Shown here one piece after another: positions 26,275 through 34,002 of a stretch of DNA of 64,000 nt (positions are counted from its first letter, which is position 1; each line of letters begins with the position of its first letter). The position numbers and the translations under genes are program-made. The stretch spans positions 558,001-622,000 of the forward strand of contig NZ_JAVDQG010000001.1 in assembly GCF_031454155.1 (NCBI RefSeq). The letters are read 5' to 3'. Origin of the DNA: Desmospora profundinema (GTDB lineage Bacteria > Bacillota > Bacilli > Thermoactinomycetales > DSM-45169). The notes under the pieces were generated by a model. It was given only the letters and a program-made list of their open reading frames with translations. It was not told the origin of the DNA and did no database searches.

Positions 26275-26354
26275 GTCGGACTTAGCGTATGGGGGAAACC
26301 CTCCCTCTCGCAAGTCCGACGCTCGCTTTCATCCCAACCCTAAAGGACAGGGTT
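26275..26354. mobile_element. Hairpin-rich IS200/IS605 element end
   Basis: Two hairpins lie just upstream of the TnpB fragment: GTCGGACTT (26275-26283) with AAGTCCGAC (26312-26320), and AACCCT with AGGGTT (26336-26354). The second sits in GCTTTCATCCC...GTTTTCTCGCTCGC, a context I recall from termini of IS200/IS605 elements. Such subterminal hairpins are used for single-strand recognition and can overlap guide RNA. Which end it represents is not clear. Confidence 0.45.
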
Positions 26355-26454
26355 TTCTCGCTCGCTATCTATAAAAGCGAAAACCGCCGGTCATGGGCTG
26401 GTTTGGCTCCATCGATCCATGGATGGGCTGAACCGGCGATCGGATTCTCTCATG

Positions 26455-26480
26455 AAAAAACCCCCGTCAAACGGAGGTTA
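26455..26480 (-). terminator. Terminator of the M20 peptidase gene
   Basis: Minus-strand hairpin AACCTCCGT TTG ACGGGGGTT followed by TTTT, 20 bases after the stop codon at 26500. Confidence 0.75.
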
Positions 26481-26499
26481 GAAGTTTCATGCAAGTCGT

Positions 26500-27618
26500 T
26501 CATCTTCTACTTTCTTCAATCAGAGCAACCACCAGTTCCGCTGCCTTGTATAACTCCTCCAGCGGCATCCGTTCGTTAGTGGTATGAATCGCCTCATAAC
26601 CAATGCCCAAGTTGACAGTGGGGATTCCATGACCGGCAATCACATTGGCGTCGCTGCCGCCACCGCTTGCCAACAGACTCGGTTCCCGTTTCACCCGTTT
26701 AACGGCGGCCACCGCTTTTTGCACCACTGTATCAGCTTCCCCATACTTATAGGCAGGATACATCCGGGTCACTTTCACTTCTGCCCGTGCGCCCCATTCA
26801 GCCGCTGCCTGCTCAAACCCACGATTCATTTTGGCCACCTGAGCGTCCAGTTTTTCTTCATCCCGGCTGCGGGCTTCCGCCAGAATCTCCACCCATTGGG
26901 GAACCACGTTGGAGGCGGACCCGCCCTGGAATTTACCGATATTGGCCGTGGTTTCTCCATCGATCCGTCCCAACGGCATTTTGGAAATGGCGCGGCTGGC
27001 CACCTGGATCGCACTGATGCCATCTTCCGGGTTGACGCCGGCGTGGGCCGGTTTCCCCTCGATCTTCACATCCAGGCGTACCTGGGCCGGAGCAGAGGTA
27101 ATAATGTCGCCCACCGGCCCGTTGGAGTCCAGGGCGAAGCCGAAGTCCGCTTTTAATTTATCGGGATCCAGGGCTTTGGAACCGACCAAGCCCGATTCTT
27201 CCCCGGCAGTGATGATCAACTGGATCGTGCCGTGTTTCACACCATGATCCCGGATGGTACGGATCCCTTCCAGGAGGGCGGCGATCCCCGCCTTGTCGTC
27301 GGCTCCCAGCACCGTGTTTCCATCGGTGACGACCGCGTCTTTCTCCACTCGGGCCCGAACCCCTTTTCCCGGTGCCACCGTGTCCATATGGCAGGTGAAA
27401 TAAACCGTGGGCGCCCCCGGCACATTGCCTTTTAGGGTGGCGATCAGATTGCCGGCTTCATGTCCCGTCACACGGGCGGTATCGTCTTCCTCCACCGCAA
27501 ACCCGAGAGTCGTCAGCTTCTCCCGCAGATGGTCACAAATTTTCCGTTCATACCGGGTTTCGCTGTCGATTCCCACCAGTTCCAAAAACTCGTCCAACAA
27601 CCGTTCTCGATTGATCAT
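26500..27618 (-). CDS. M20 family metallopeptidase, PepT/YqjE-like
   Basis: This 372-residue zinc-dependent exopeptidase or deacylase has the M20 metal-binding sequence in order: FTCHMDTVAPGKG (His ligand), VLGADDKAG (bridging Asp), TAGEESGLVGSK (general base Glu and metal Glu), FALDSNGPVG and, near the C-terminus, GIGYEAIHTTNE (last His). The insert with GKPAHAGVNPEDGISAI forms the dimerisation lid. The overall sequence is close to the tripeptidase-like YqjE group rather than succinyl-DAP desuccinylase. The substrate is unknown. In B. subtilis the homologue also lies near the methylmalonyl-CoA genes, as here. Confidence 0.9.
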   Translation of the reverse strand: MINRERLLDEFLELVGIDSETRYERKICDHLREKLTTLGFAVEEDDTARVTGHEAGNLIATLKGNVPGAPTVYFTCHMDTVAPGKGVRARVEKDAVVTDGNTVLGADDKAGIAALLEGIRTIRDHGVKHGTIQLIITAGEESGLVGSKALDPDKLKADFGFALDSNGPVGDIITSAPAQVRLDVKIEGKPAHAGVNPEDGISAIQVASRAISKMPLGRIDGETTANIGKFQGGSASNVVPQWVEILAEARSRDEEKLDAQVAKMNRGFEQAAAEWGARAEVKVTRMYPAYKYGEADTVVQKAVAAVKRVKREPSLLASGGGSDANVIAGHGIPTVNLGIGYEAIHTTNERMPLEELYKAAELVVALIEESRR

Positions 27619-27653
27619 ATATCGATTCCTCCAACTTCACGTCCTATGTACAT

Positions 27654-27857
27654 TTATCCGAAAAAGAGATCCAGCACGTTCCGCGAACGCGATCCTTTCA
27701 GGCTGTACAATTCCGAGTACCCGCAATCCTTACAGGAAACGACTTTAAACTGATTGTGCTGAATATCGAACATCCGGCTTAAACCCGTCCCCGTCGCAGC
27801 AATTTCCCGCACAGCAGCTTTTTTACACCCGCACTTGGGACAACCTTTCTCCTTCAA
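27654..27857 (-). CDS. Small zinc-ribbon protein
   Basis: This 67-residue protein has CPKCGCKK near the N-terminus and CKDCGYSELY in the second half, a typical four-cysteine zinc ribbon. The end SRSRNVLDLFFG contains a basic patch. Similar short proteins occur in many Bacillales without known function; nucleic-acid or protein binding is a guess. Translation would start at TTG 27857 after a run of Gs, which is a weak start. It lies upstream of the M20 peptidase on the same strand, 35 bases away. Confidence 0.7.
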   Translation of the reverse strand: MKEKGCPKCGCKKAAVREIAATGTGLSRMFDIQHNQFKVVSCKDCGYSELYSLKGSRSRNVLDLFFG

Positions 27858-27898
27858 TGAATCCCCCCCTTTTTTTCCGGGATCCCGGATCGAGCGAT

Positions 27899-28042
27899 TA
27901 GGGCGTGTGTGAACAATCCGTAGGGCGAAATTCCGGGTCGGTATGGCTGTCTTCGTTTCGTTGCAAAAAGCGCAAAGGCTCTCCGCCAGCCATACCGACC
28001 CTCCCTTTTTCTCACGAAAAATTAATTACCAGACACGCCCTA
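27899..28042. repeat. Dispersed TIR element, copy C (144 bp)
   Basis: Ends TAGGGCGTGTGTG and CAGACACGCCCTA are inverted repeats flanked by TA. The inner arms GGGTCGGTATGGCT and AGCCATACCGACCC are perfectly complementary. Compared with copy A they differ at three positions per arm, and every difference is matched on the other arm. The inner spacer keeps TCTTCGTTTCGTTGCAAAA. It lies 15 bases after the stop of the small gene downstream of mmdA. Confidence 0.85.
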
Positions 28043-28057
28043 GTCCCCAAAGCGCCT

Positions 28058-28378
28058 TCACCCCCGTCCTCCCCTGTTTCGAGCCCACCGCTCTTGTACG
28101 GCACGAGGCGGCATCCGCCTCTGTGCCGCCCGATCCGACCAGGATGACCGTTCCCGGTGGGTCCCGCGGACAGAGAGCTGATGCCGGCGCCCCTCAGAGC
28201 GCCAGGGAGATCGGTCCCGGGGGCCGCGGATAAAGGTGACCGTGTACGCCCGCAACAAACGTAATTTTCGTTTGGGGCGGATCCAGGAAGCCCGGGGGGA
28301 TCCATCATCGATTGCCGAAACCGAACCGTCCTCCTTGCGCTGCATCAACCGCAGCACCAGCGGCTTTTGTTCTTCCAT
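28058..28378 (-). CDS. Small arginine-rich ORF after mmdA, possibly frameshifted
   Basis: ATG 28378 follows AAAGGGGG and opens a 106-codon frame 20 bases after the mmdA stop. The first half (MEEQKPLVLRLMQRKEDGSV to RLLRAYTVTFIRG) looks like a normal protein start. The second half is an unusual string of Arg, Ser and Trp, which suggests a frame change near the IRG segment; the next frame is also open there. I do not recognise a family. By position it could have been an accessory or carrier subunit of the carboxyltransferase. Confidence 0.4.
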   Translation of the reverse strand: MEEQKPLVLRLMQRKEDGSVSAIDDGSPRASWIRPKRKLRLLRAYTVTFIRGPRDRSPWRSEGRRHQLSVRGTHRERSSWSDRAAQRRMPPRAVQERWARNRGGRG

Positions 28379-28398
28379 GGATGTGGCCCCCTTTGTCT

Positions 28399-29928
28399 TC
28401 AAAGCGGAATATTGCCGTGTTTTTTAGACGGCCGCGTCTCCTGCTTGTGTTTTAACATCTCCAGAGCTTCCTTCAGCTTTTTGCGCGTTTCCCGGGGATC
28501 GATCACATCGTCCACCATCCCCTTAGAGGCAGCCACATACGGATTGGCGAACTTTTCCCGGTACTCCTGGATTTTTTCAGCTCTAGTTGCCGCCGGATCG
28601 TCACTCGCTTGTATCTCCCGATGGTAGATAATATTGGCTGCCCCTTCGGGTCCCATCACCGCCACCTCGGCGCTGGGCCAGGCATACACCATGTCAGCAC
28701 CGATCGCTTTGCTGTTCAGCGCCACATACGCCCCGCCGTACGCTTTGCGGGTGATGACCGTGATTTTGGGGACAGTTGCCTCCGAATACGCGTACAAAAT
28801 CTTGGCTCCGTGGCGGATGATCCCCCGATGCTCCTGGTTGACGCCGGGAAAGAAGCCGGTTACGTCAACAAAGGTGACCAACGGGATGTTGAAGCTGTCG
28901 CAAAAGCGGATAAACCGAGCCAGTTTGTCCGAAGAATCGATGTCCAGTCCGCCGGCCATCACTTTGGGCTGGTTGGCGGCGATCCCCACCACCTGACCAT
29001 CGACGCGCCCAAACCCGACCACGATGTTTTTGGCGAACCGCTCCTGAACCTCCATAAAGTCTCCGTCGTCGACGATACTATCAATCACTCCACGTACATC
29101 ATACACTTTCGTCCCCTCGATCGGAACCTTCTCCGTCAGCTCGTCCGACCAGCCATCGTCCTCTTTGCAATACGTACGGGGAGGATCTTCTACATTGTTT
29201 TGCGGCAGAAAGGAAAGCAGACGGCGCACCTGATTGAGAACTTCCGGCTCTGACGGGGCGGTGAAGTGGGCGTTTCCGCTCAGGGAAGAATGAACCCGTG
29301 CCCCGCCCAAGTCCTCCGCTGAAATCGTCTCCCCGGTCACCGTCTCAATCACCTTCGGCCCGGTAATAAACATCTGGCTGGTCCCTTCCACCATGAAAAC
29401 AAAGTCCGTGATGGCCGGGGAATAAACCGCCCCGCCGGCACAGGGACCCAGGATGACGGAGATCTGGGGAATGACACCGGAATAGATGGAATTGCGGTAA
29501 AAAATATGACCATAGCCGTCTAGGGAGACCACTCCCTCCTGGATCCGAGCTCCTCCGGAGTCATTCAGCCCGATGATGGGGGCTCCGTTTTTGGCGGCCA
29601 GATCCATCACCCGCGCAATCTTTAACGCGTGCATTTCGCCCAGGGAGCCGCCGTACACAGTAAAATCCTGGGCAAATAGATAGACGGGACGACCGTGAAT
29701 CTTTCCGTACCCAGTCACGACCCCTTCCCCCGGCGCTTCTCCATAATCAGCCGCTGTATTCTCCACAAAGGGGTTTAGTTCTACAAACGTATCCTCATCC
29801 AACAGCAAATCGATCCGTTCCCGGGCCGTCAACTTGCCTTTATCGTGCTGGGCGCGGATCTTTTTGTCCCCGCCCCCCATTTCCACGCGACGCTTCTTAT
29901 CGGCCAACTCATCCAACTTGGAATACAC
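28399..29928 (-). CDS. mmdA: Methylmalonyl-CoA/propionyl-CoA carboxyltransferase subunit MmdA
   Basis: This is the carboxyltransferase subunit that moves CO2 between a biotin carrier and propionyl-CoA. The product from GTG 29928 has 509 residues, the normal length, with two crotonase-like domains. N-terminal motifs: KKIRAQHDKGKLTARERIDL, DFTVYGGSLGEMHALKIARV, DSGGARIQEGV and GPCAGGAVYSPAITDFVFM. C-terminal: VDVTGFFPGVNQEHRGIIRH, RKAYGGAYVALNSK and WPSAEVAVMGPEGA. AGGAGG lies eight bases before the GTG; the upstream open frame to 30066 overlaps the epimerase gene and is not used. No biotin carrier or decarboxylase membrane subunit is visible nearby. Confidence 0.93.
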   Translation of the reverse strand: MYSKLDELADKKRRVEMGGGDKKIRAQHDKGKLTARERIDLLLDEDTFVELNPFVENTAADYGEAPGEGVVTGYGKIHGRPVYLFAQDFTVYGGSLGEMHALKIARVMDLAAKNGAPIIGLNDSGGARIQEGVVSLDGYGHIFYRNSIYSGVIPQISVILGPCAGGAVYSPAITDFVFMVEGTSQMFITGPKVIETVTGETISAEDLGGARVHSSLSGNAHFTAPSEPEVLNQVRRLLSFLPQNNVEDPPRTYCKEDDGWSDELTEKVPIEGTKVYDVRGVIDSIVDDGDFMEVQERFAKNIVVGFGRVDGQVVGIAANQPKVMAGGLDIDSSDKLARFIRFCDSFNIPLVTFVDVTGFFPGVNQEHRGIIRHGAKILYAYSEATVPKITVITRKAYGGAYVALNSKAIGADMVYAWPSAEVAVMGPEGAANIIYHREIQASDDPAATRAEKIQEYREKFANPYVAASKGMVDDVIDPRETRKKLKEALEMLKHKQETRPSKKHGNIPL

Positions 29929-29965
29929 GGCTACGCCTCCTCGTTCTGCTTCCAGCAGATCATCC

Positions 29966-30382
29966 TCACGGCTGTGGTTCACACAGCTCAACCAGCACCC
30001 CACCGGTAGAACGGGGGTGGAGAAAGGCCACCCGGTTGCCGCCGGCACCGGTCTTAGGCTTGTCATGAATCAGACGGATCCCAGATGCCGCAAGCTGCTG
30101 CAAGCGGAACTCGATATCCTTTACCCGCAGGGCAATGTGATGGACCCCTTCCCCGCGTTTTTCCAGAAAGCGGGCGACGGCACTTTCCTCATGGAGTGGT
30201 TCCAAAAGCTCCACCTTGCTCTCCCCCAGCCGGAAGAAAGCCACCCGCACACCTTCACTCTCCACCGTCTCTTCCCCCAAATATTCCATACCCCATACAT
30301 CCCGGTACAACGGCAATGCTTCCCGGATCGAGCGGACGGCGATTCCGATGTGATCCATTTTCTCAGGCAGTATGGGAATCAT
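29966..30382 (-). CDS. mce: Methylmalonyl-CoA epimerase
   Basis: The epimerase interconverts the (S)- and (R)-forms of methylmalonyl-CoA, needed between the carboxyltransferase and the B12-dependent mutase. The 138-residue VOC-fold protein starts MIPILPEKMDHIGIAVRSI, giving the first metal His. It also has GVRVAFFRLGESKVELLEPL, GVHHIALRVKDIEFRL (second His) and the C-terminal Glu in GGVLVELCEP. Its ATG overlaps the TGA of the B12-binding subunit gene (ATGA). Position inside the mutase operon supports this role over a generic glyoxalase. Confidence 0.93.
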   Translation of the reverse strand: MIPILPEKMDHIGIAVRSIREALPLYRDVWGMEYLGEETVESEGVRVAFFRLGESKVELLEPLHEESAVARFLEKRGEGVHHIALRVKDIEFRLQQLAASGIRLIHDKPKTGAGGNRVAFLHPRSTGGVLVELCEPQP

Positions 30383-30789
30383 AACGTCTCCTCCCGTTTC
30401 CTAACCGCTTCCCGGATAAAGTCGGCGGTTTCCTTGGTGGAGGTGCCGGGGGTGAAAATCTTGGCGATTCCCTTTTCCAACAACCCGGGAATATCCGTTT
30501 GAGGGATGACGCCTCCTCCCACCACCACGATATCATCGGCACCTTCCTTTTGTAAGAGGTGGATCACTTCAGGAAACAACTCGTTATGGGCGCCGGATAA
30601 GCAGGACAGCCCGATGACATCCACATCTTCTTGAACGGCCGTCGCCACAATCTGGGCGGGAGACTGGCGCAGACCGGTGTAGATCACTTCCATCCCCTCA
30701 TCCCGGAGCGACTGGGCAATAATCAATGCTCCGCGGTCATGGCCGTCCAGCCCCGGTTTGGCCACCAATACCCGTATCGGTCGGTTCAT
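30379..30789 (-). CDS. Methylmalonyl-CoA mutase, B12-binding small subunit
   Basis: This stand-alone cobalamin-binding domain has 136 residues from ATG 30789 (GGAGGAACCGGC precedes it). The base-off B12 motif DxHxxG appears as KPGLDGHDRGALIIAQ, with the histidine that coordinates cobalt. SCLSGAHNELFPEV and VVGGGVIPQTD complete the Rossmann-like fold. It must pair with the catalytic subunit encoded 13 bases upstream to give active mutase. In most bacteria this domain is fused to the C-terminus of a large subunit. Confidence 0.93.
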   Translation of the reverse strand: MNRPIRVLVAKPGLDGHDRGALIIAQSLRDEGMEVIYTGLRQSPAQIVATAVQEDVDVIGLSCLSGAHNELFPEVIHLLQKEGADDIVVVGGGVIPQTDIPGLLEKGIAKIFTPGTSTKETADFIREAVRKREETL

Positions 30790-30802
30790 GCCGGTTCCTC
30801 CT

Positions 30803-32458
30803 TTATCCAATCGGTTGATACTCTCCAAACACCTTGCGAAGGGAATGACAAATCTCCCCCACCGTGGCGTATGAGCGAACGGCATCCAAAATCAGCGGCA
30901 TCAGATTATCAGTGCCGGCGGCTCCCCTCTTGAGCCGCTCCAGCGATTCCTGAACACGCACCTCGTCCCGACGGGACCGCAGTGCCTGAAGCGACTCCAC
31001 CTGTTTGCGTGCCAGGGCGGGATCCAGACGGTACAGCTCCGGCTCCGCCTCCTGTTCCAGGCGGTACCGGTTGAGTCCCACCACCACTTCCTCCCCGGAT
31101 TCGATCTTGCGCTGCGTCTCCAGGGCGGCTTGGTGGATTTCCCGCTGCATATACCCTTGTTCCACCGCGGCCACCGCCCCGCCCATCTCATCGATTCGTT
31201 GAATGTAGGTTTCCGCTTCCCGTTCGATGGCATCGGTCAGGGATTCTACAAACCAGGAGCCGCCCAGGGGATCCACCGTATGAGTGACTCCGCTCTCATG
31301 GGCCAAGATTTGCTGGGTGCGCAACGCAATCCGCGCCGACTCCTCCGTCGGCAGGGCCAAGGCTTCATCCCTCGCATTGGTGTGCAGGCTTTGAGTACCG
31401 CCCAAAACGGCGGACAAGGCCTGCACCGTCACCCGAACAATATTGTTGTCCGGTTGCTGCGCCGTCAGAGTGGAACCGCCGGTTTGGGTATGAAAGCGCA
31501 GCTGCATCGAGCGCAGGTCCTTCGCTCCGAACCGCTCCTTCATGATTCGCGCCCACAGTCGACGGGCAGCCCGAAACTTGGCCACTTCCTCAAAAAAGTG
31601 GTTGTGAGCGTTAAAGAAGAAGGATAGGCGCGGCGCAAATCGATCCACATCCAACCCCGCACTCCTGGCTGCTTCCACATATGCGATTCCATCCGCCAGC
31701 GTAAACGCCACTTCCTGCACGGCGGTGGAACCGGCCTCCCGGATGTGATAGCCGCTGATACTGATCGTGTTCCAGCGGGGGACGTGTTCGCCGCAAAACG
31801 AAAACACATCCGTGATTAATCGCATGGACGGCTGGGGTGGAAAAATATAAGTCCCCCGCGCGATATATTCCTTTAAAATATCGTTTTGAATGGTACCCGT
31901 CAGACGGTCGGACGGCACACCCTGCTTTTCCCCCACCGCGATATACATGGCCAGGAGAACCGACGCCGGAGCATTAATGGTCATGGAGGTGCTGACCCGA
32001 TCCAACGGGATTCCCTTTAAAAGCTTCTCCATATCCTCCAGGGAGTCAATGGCCACTCCCACTTTGCCCACTTCTCCCGCCGCCATCGGATCATCGGAAT
32101 CGTATCCGATCTGTGTCGGTAGGTCGAATGCCACCGAGAGCCCGGTCTGCCCTTGCTCCAACAGATAGCGAAAACGCCGGTTCGTCTCCTCCGCCGACCC
32201 GAACCCGGCATACTGGCGCATCGTCCAGTGACGGGAACGGTACATACTGGGCCGAATCCCGCGGGTAAACGGATACTCCCCCGGTAATCCGATGGATTCC
32301 GTCTCCCTTTTTCCCGGTTTGTCCGGTATATAGACCCGATCCACCTCAAGTCCCGACAGGGTTTCAAAACGTTCTTTCTGTTCCGGGTATTTCTGTAGTA
32401 ACTCCCGGGTTTTTTCCTGCCATTCCCGGTACAGGGTTTCAAAATTTTTCTCTGACAC
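30803..32458 (-). CDS. Methylmalonyl-CoA mutase, catalytic large subunit
   Basis: This is the TIM-barrel subunit that isomerises (R)-methylmalonyl-CoA to succinyl-CoA together with the separate B12-binding subunit. At about 551 residues it lacks the cobalamin domain. Family signatures: [59 protein letters not shown], the substrate-contacting region [16 protein letters not shown], and [24 protein letters not shown] 32458 is preferred since GGAGGG precedes it; ATG 32479 overlaps that site. It is the first gene of the mutase-epimerase-carboxyltransferase operon. No MeaB-type GTPase chaperone gene is present. Confidence 0.94.
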   Translation of the reverse strand: MSEKNFETLYREWQEKTRELLQKYPEQKERFETLSGLEVDRVYIPDKPGKRETESIGLPGEYPFTRGIRPSMYRSRHWTMRQYAGFGSAEETNRRFRYLLEQGQTGLSVAFDLPTQIGYDSDDPMAAGEVGKVGVAIDSLEDMEKLLKGIPLDRVSTSMTINAPASVLLAMYIAVGEKQGVPSDRLTGTIQNDILKEYIARGTYIFPPQPSMRLITDVFSFCGEHVPRWNTISISGYHIREAGSTAVQEVAFTLADGIAYVEAARSAGLDVDRFAPRLSFFFNAHNHFFEEVAKFRAARRLWARIMKERFGAKDLRSMQLRFHTQTGGSTLTAQQPDNNIVRVTVQALSAVLGGTQSLHTNARDEALALPTEESARIALRTQQILAHESGVTHTVDPLGGSWFVESLTDAIEREAETYIQRIDEMGGAVAAVEQGYMQREIHQAALETQRKIESGEEVVVGLNRYRLEQEAEPELYRLDPALARKQVESLQALRSRRDEVRVQESLERLKRGAAGTDNLMPLILDAVRSYATVGEICHSLRKVFGEYQPIG

Positions 32459-32561
32459 CCGGTTTCCCTCCCCCTCCAAGACGATGTTAAGAAAAACGCT
32501 TACATCACTTAATATACCAAACTTTTAACTCATCCGTCCCGTTGTCGAATCTGGGTGAGCA

Positions 32562-32590
32562 TAGACATTCACAGGTGTGTAAGCTACAAT
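32562..32590 (+). promoter_or_regulatory. Putative SigA promoter of the Prli42-like gene
   Basis: TAGACA (32562-32567), 17-base spacer, TACAAT (32585-32590), ending 15-20 bases before the small gene. Confidence 0.55.
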
Positions 32591-32604
32591 TAATTGTTGA
32601 GGTG

Positions 32605-32700
32605 ATGATCGTGCAGCCATATTGGGTTAAATTGGTGGTCTATATCATCATATTCACAATGGTGATCACCACCCTGGCAACCGGGGCCCTTTTCTTCTAA
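32605..32700 (+). CDS. Prli42-like single-pass microprotein
   Basis: This 31-codon ORF is almost entirely one transmembrane helix with a lysine at its N-terminal edge: WVKLVVYIIIFTMVITTLAT, ending GALFF. The size and the pattern resemble Prli42, the membrane microprotein that anchors the stressosome in Listeria and is conserved in Bacillales. GAGGTGAT precedes GTG 32611 by an ideal distance, so translation may start there (29 residues) rather than at ATG 32605. A SigA-like promoter lies directly upstream. The identity is from pattern recall of a very short protein. Confidence 0.6.
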   Translation: MIVQPYWVKLVVYIIIFTMVITTLATGALFF

Positions 32701-32737
32701 CGTTCAAAGAACCGTGCCATTTCCTCTTTGCCGGGAA

Positions 32738-32767
32738 TTGAGTTTTCACCCTGAAAATGATTATACT
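32738..32767 (+). promoter_or_regulatory. Putative SigA promoter of the 56-residue membrane protein gene
   Basis: TTGAGT (32738-32743), 18-base spacer, TATACT (32762-32767), about 80 bases before ATG 32850. Confidence 0.5.
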
Positions 32768-32849
32768 AATGGATGGAACCGTGGGACGGCCACAAAACCG
32801 ATATCCCTCCAATGAAAGCGGACTTACACGAAAGCGGGTGAATTTTCCC

Positions 32850-33020
32850 ATGTACATGACGGTTATTTTGATTTTTGTCAGCATCCTCTCCGTGATGGGA
32901 ACCCTCTATAACAAGCGGACGGGTAACAAGCCGGGGTTCTTGATCGGCGGCCTTTTCACCCTTGCCATGGTGGGTGTCACCTTGATTGCCATTTATGACG
33001 AACTGATCGGCATTCAATAA
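32850..33020 (+). CDS. Small membrane protein with two helices, DUF2759-like
   Basis: ATG 32850, preceded by GCGGGTGA, opens a 56-residue protein with two hydrophobic helices (MTVILIFVSILSVMGTLY and GGLFTLAMVGVTLIAI) joined by a basic loop NKRTGNKPG. Size and topology recall the DUF2759 proteins of Bacillus, but the sequence match is not strong enough to be sure. The frame is open to 32757 upstream. That part covers a promoter-like TATACT and is unlikely to be coding. A strong terminator follows the stop codon. Confidence 0.6.
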   Translation: MYMTVILIFVSILSVMGTLYNKRTGNKPGFLIGGLFTLAMVGVTLIAIYDELIGIQ

Positions 33021-33030
33021 TGATGCGCAC

Positions 33031-33065
33031 AAAAAGCGGCTTCCCATCCGGGAAAGCCGCTTTTT
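33031..33065. terminator. Bidirectional terminator
   Basis: Hairpin AAAAAGCGGCTTCCC / GGGAAAGCCGCTTTTT between two convergent genes; T-runs occur on both strands. Confidence 0.9.
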
Positions 33066-33090
33066 GCGACAAAAGCAGACTCGCGCCGAT

Positions 33091-34002
33091 TCAACTTCCG
33101 CTTTTTTGCGTTTCTTTCGCAGCAAGGGGAACAGTCTGCTCGCTCCAGCGAATCGTGGCCAAACTGACTCCCGCCACCACCAGGCATGTGCCGGTGATCT
33201 GAAAAAGGGTGGGAACTTCACCGGTAACTACGGTAATCAGCAAGGTGAAAAGAGGAACCATATTCAGAAAAACCGCGGTACGCCCCGCTCCCCAGCGGGC
33301 CACTCCCTTGTTCCACCAAACGAAACCCCATACCGTGGCAAACCAGGCCATATACCCTATCCCCAACCAGGATCCAAGAGAGGACTGCTCCGGAAACCAT
33401 CCACCGGTGAAGAAAGCGGCGATCCCCAACCCGACCGCACCCCATGCCGTCGCATAAGCAGTCGCTTTCAAGGGAGTGATCCCAACCATCCATCTGCGGC
33501 CCAAGATGGTGTAAAATGAAAAGGAAAAAACAGCCAATGTCAGCCAGGCAATCCCGCCGCCTTTCCACCCCGCCAACTCCCACCGGCCCTCGGTGACAAC
33601 CAGAAAGACACCGGCAAACGACAGCACCAGCCCCACTGCTTGGCGACCGGTAAACGTCTCTTTCAGTATCAAGGCGGATAGCAGTGCCGTCACCATGGGG
33701 ATCGAGGCGATCACAACCGACGCGGTGACCGGACCGGAACCCTCCAATCCATAAAAGAAACCGGCGTTATACAGAAAGATGCCGGTACATCCCAATCCGA
33801 TCAGAGGGAGAACTTCTCCCCGCCTGACCCTCCAATCTTTCGGCTCCATCCACACCAGCAGCGGCCATAGGGTGATTGCCGCCACTGTAAATCGGAGAAA
33901 AGCCGTCGTCATGGGTTCCATCTCATCCATCGTCCAATGGCCCACATGAAAGACGCCCGCCCAGAAAATAGCCACCGCAGTCAACTGTGCTGCTGTCTTC
34001 AT
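33091..34002 (-). CDS. EamA family (DMT) transporter, second gene of pair
   Basis: This inner-membrane drug/metabolite transporter of 303 residues has ten predicted helices in two EamA repeats. It begins MKTAAQLTAVAIFWAGVFH; the repeat edges show TAFLRFTVAAITLWPLLVW and GAGRTAVFLNMVPLFTLLI. ATG 34002, preceded by AAAGGAGAAAACAGG, overlaps the TGA of the upstream EamA gene (ATGA). Pairs of EamA genes may form heteromers or act separately. Substrates are often amino acids or their analogues. A divergent GntR regulator probably controls the pair. Confidence 0.88.
   Translation of the reverse strand: MKTAAQLTAVAIFWAGVFHVGHWTMDEMEPMTTAFLRFTVAAITLWPLLVWMEPKDWRVRRGEVLPLIGLGCTGIFLYNAGFFYGLEGSGPVTASVVIASIPMVTALLSALILKETFTGRQAVGLVLSFAGVFLVVTEGRWELAGWKGGGIAWLTLAVFSFSFYTILGRRWMVGITPLKATAYATAWGAVGLGIAAFFTGGWFPEQSSLGSWLGIGYMAWFATVWGFVWWNKGVARWGAGRTAVFLNMVPLFTLLITVVTGEVPTLFQITGTCLVVAGVSLATIRWSEQTVPLAAKETQKSGS

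Noticed and set aside
28012-28308. An overlapping frame through repeat copy C into the mmdA downstream region
   Set aside because: It crosses the repeat end and is glycine-rich by composition; it may carry the correct frame only for the middle of the small ORF.
29929-30066. A 46-codon N-terminal extension of MmdA
   Set aside because: It overlaps the epimerase gene; GTG 29928 has a clear ribosome binding site and gives the normal length.
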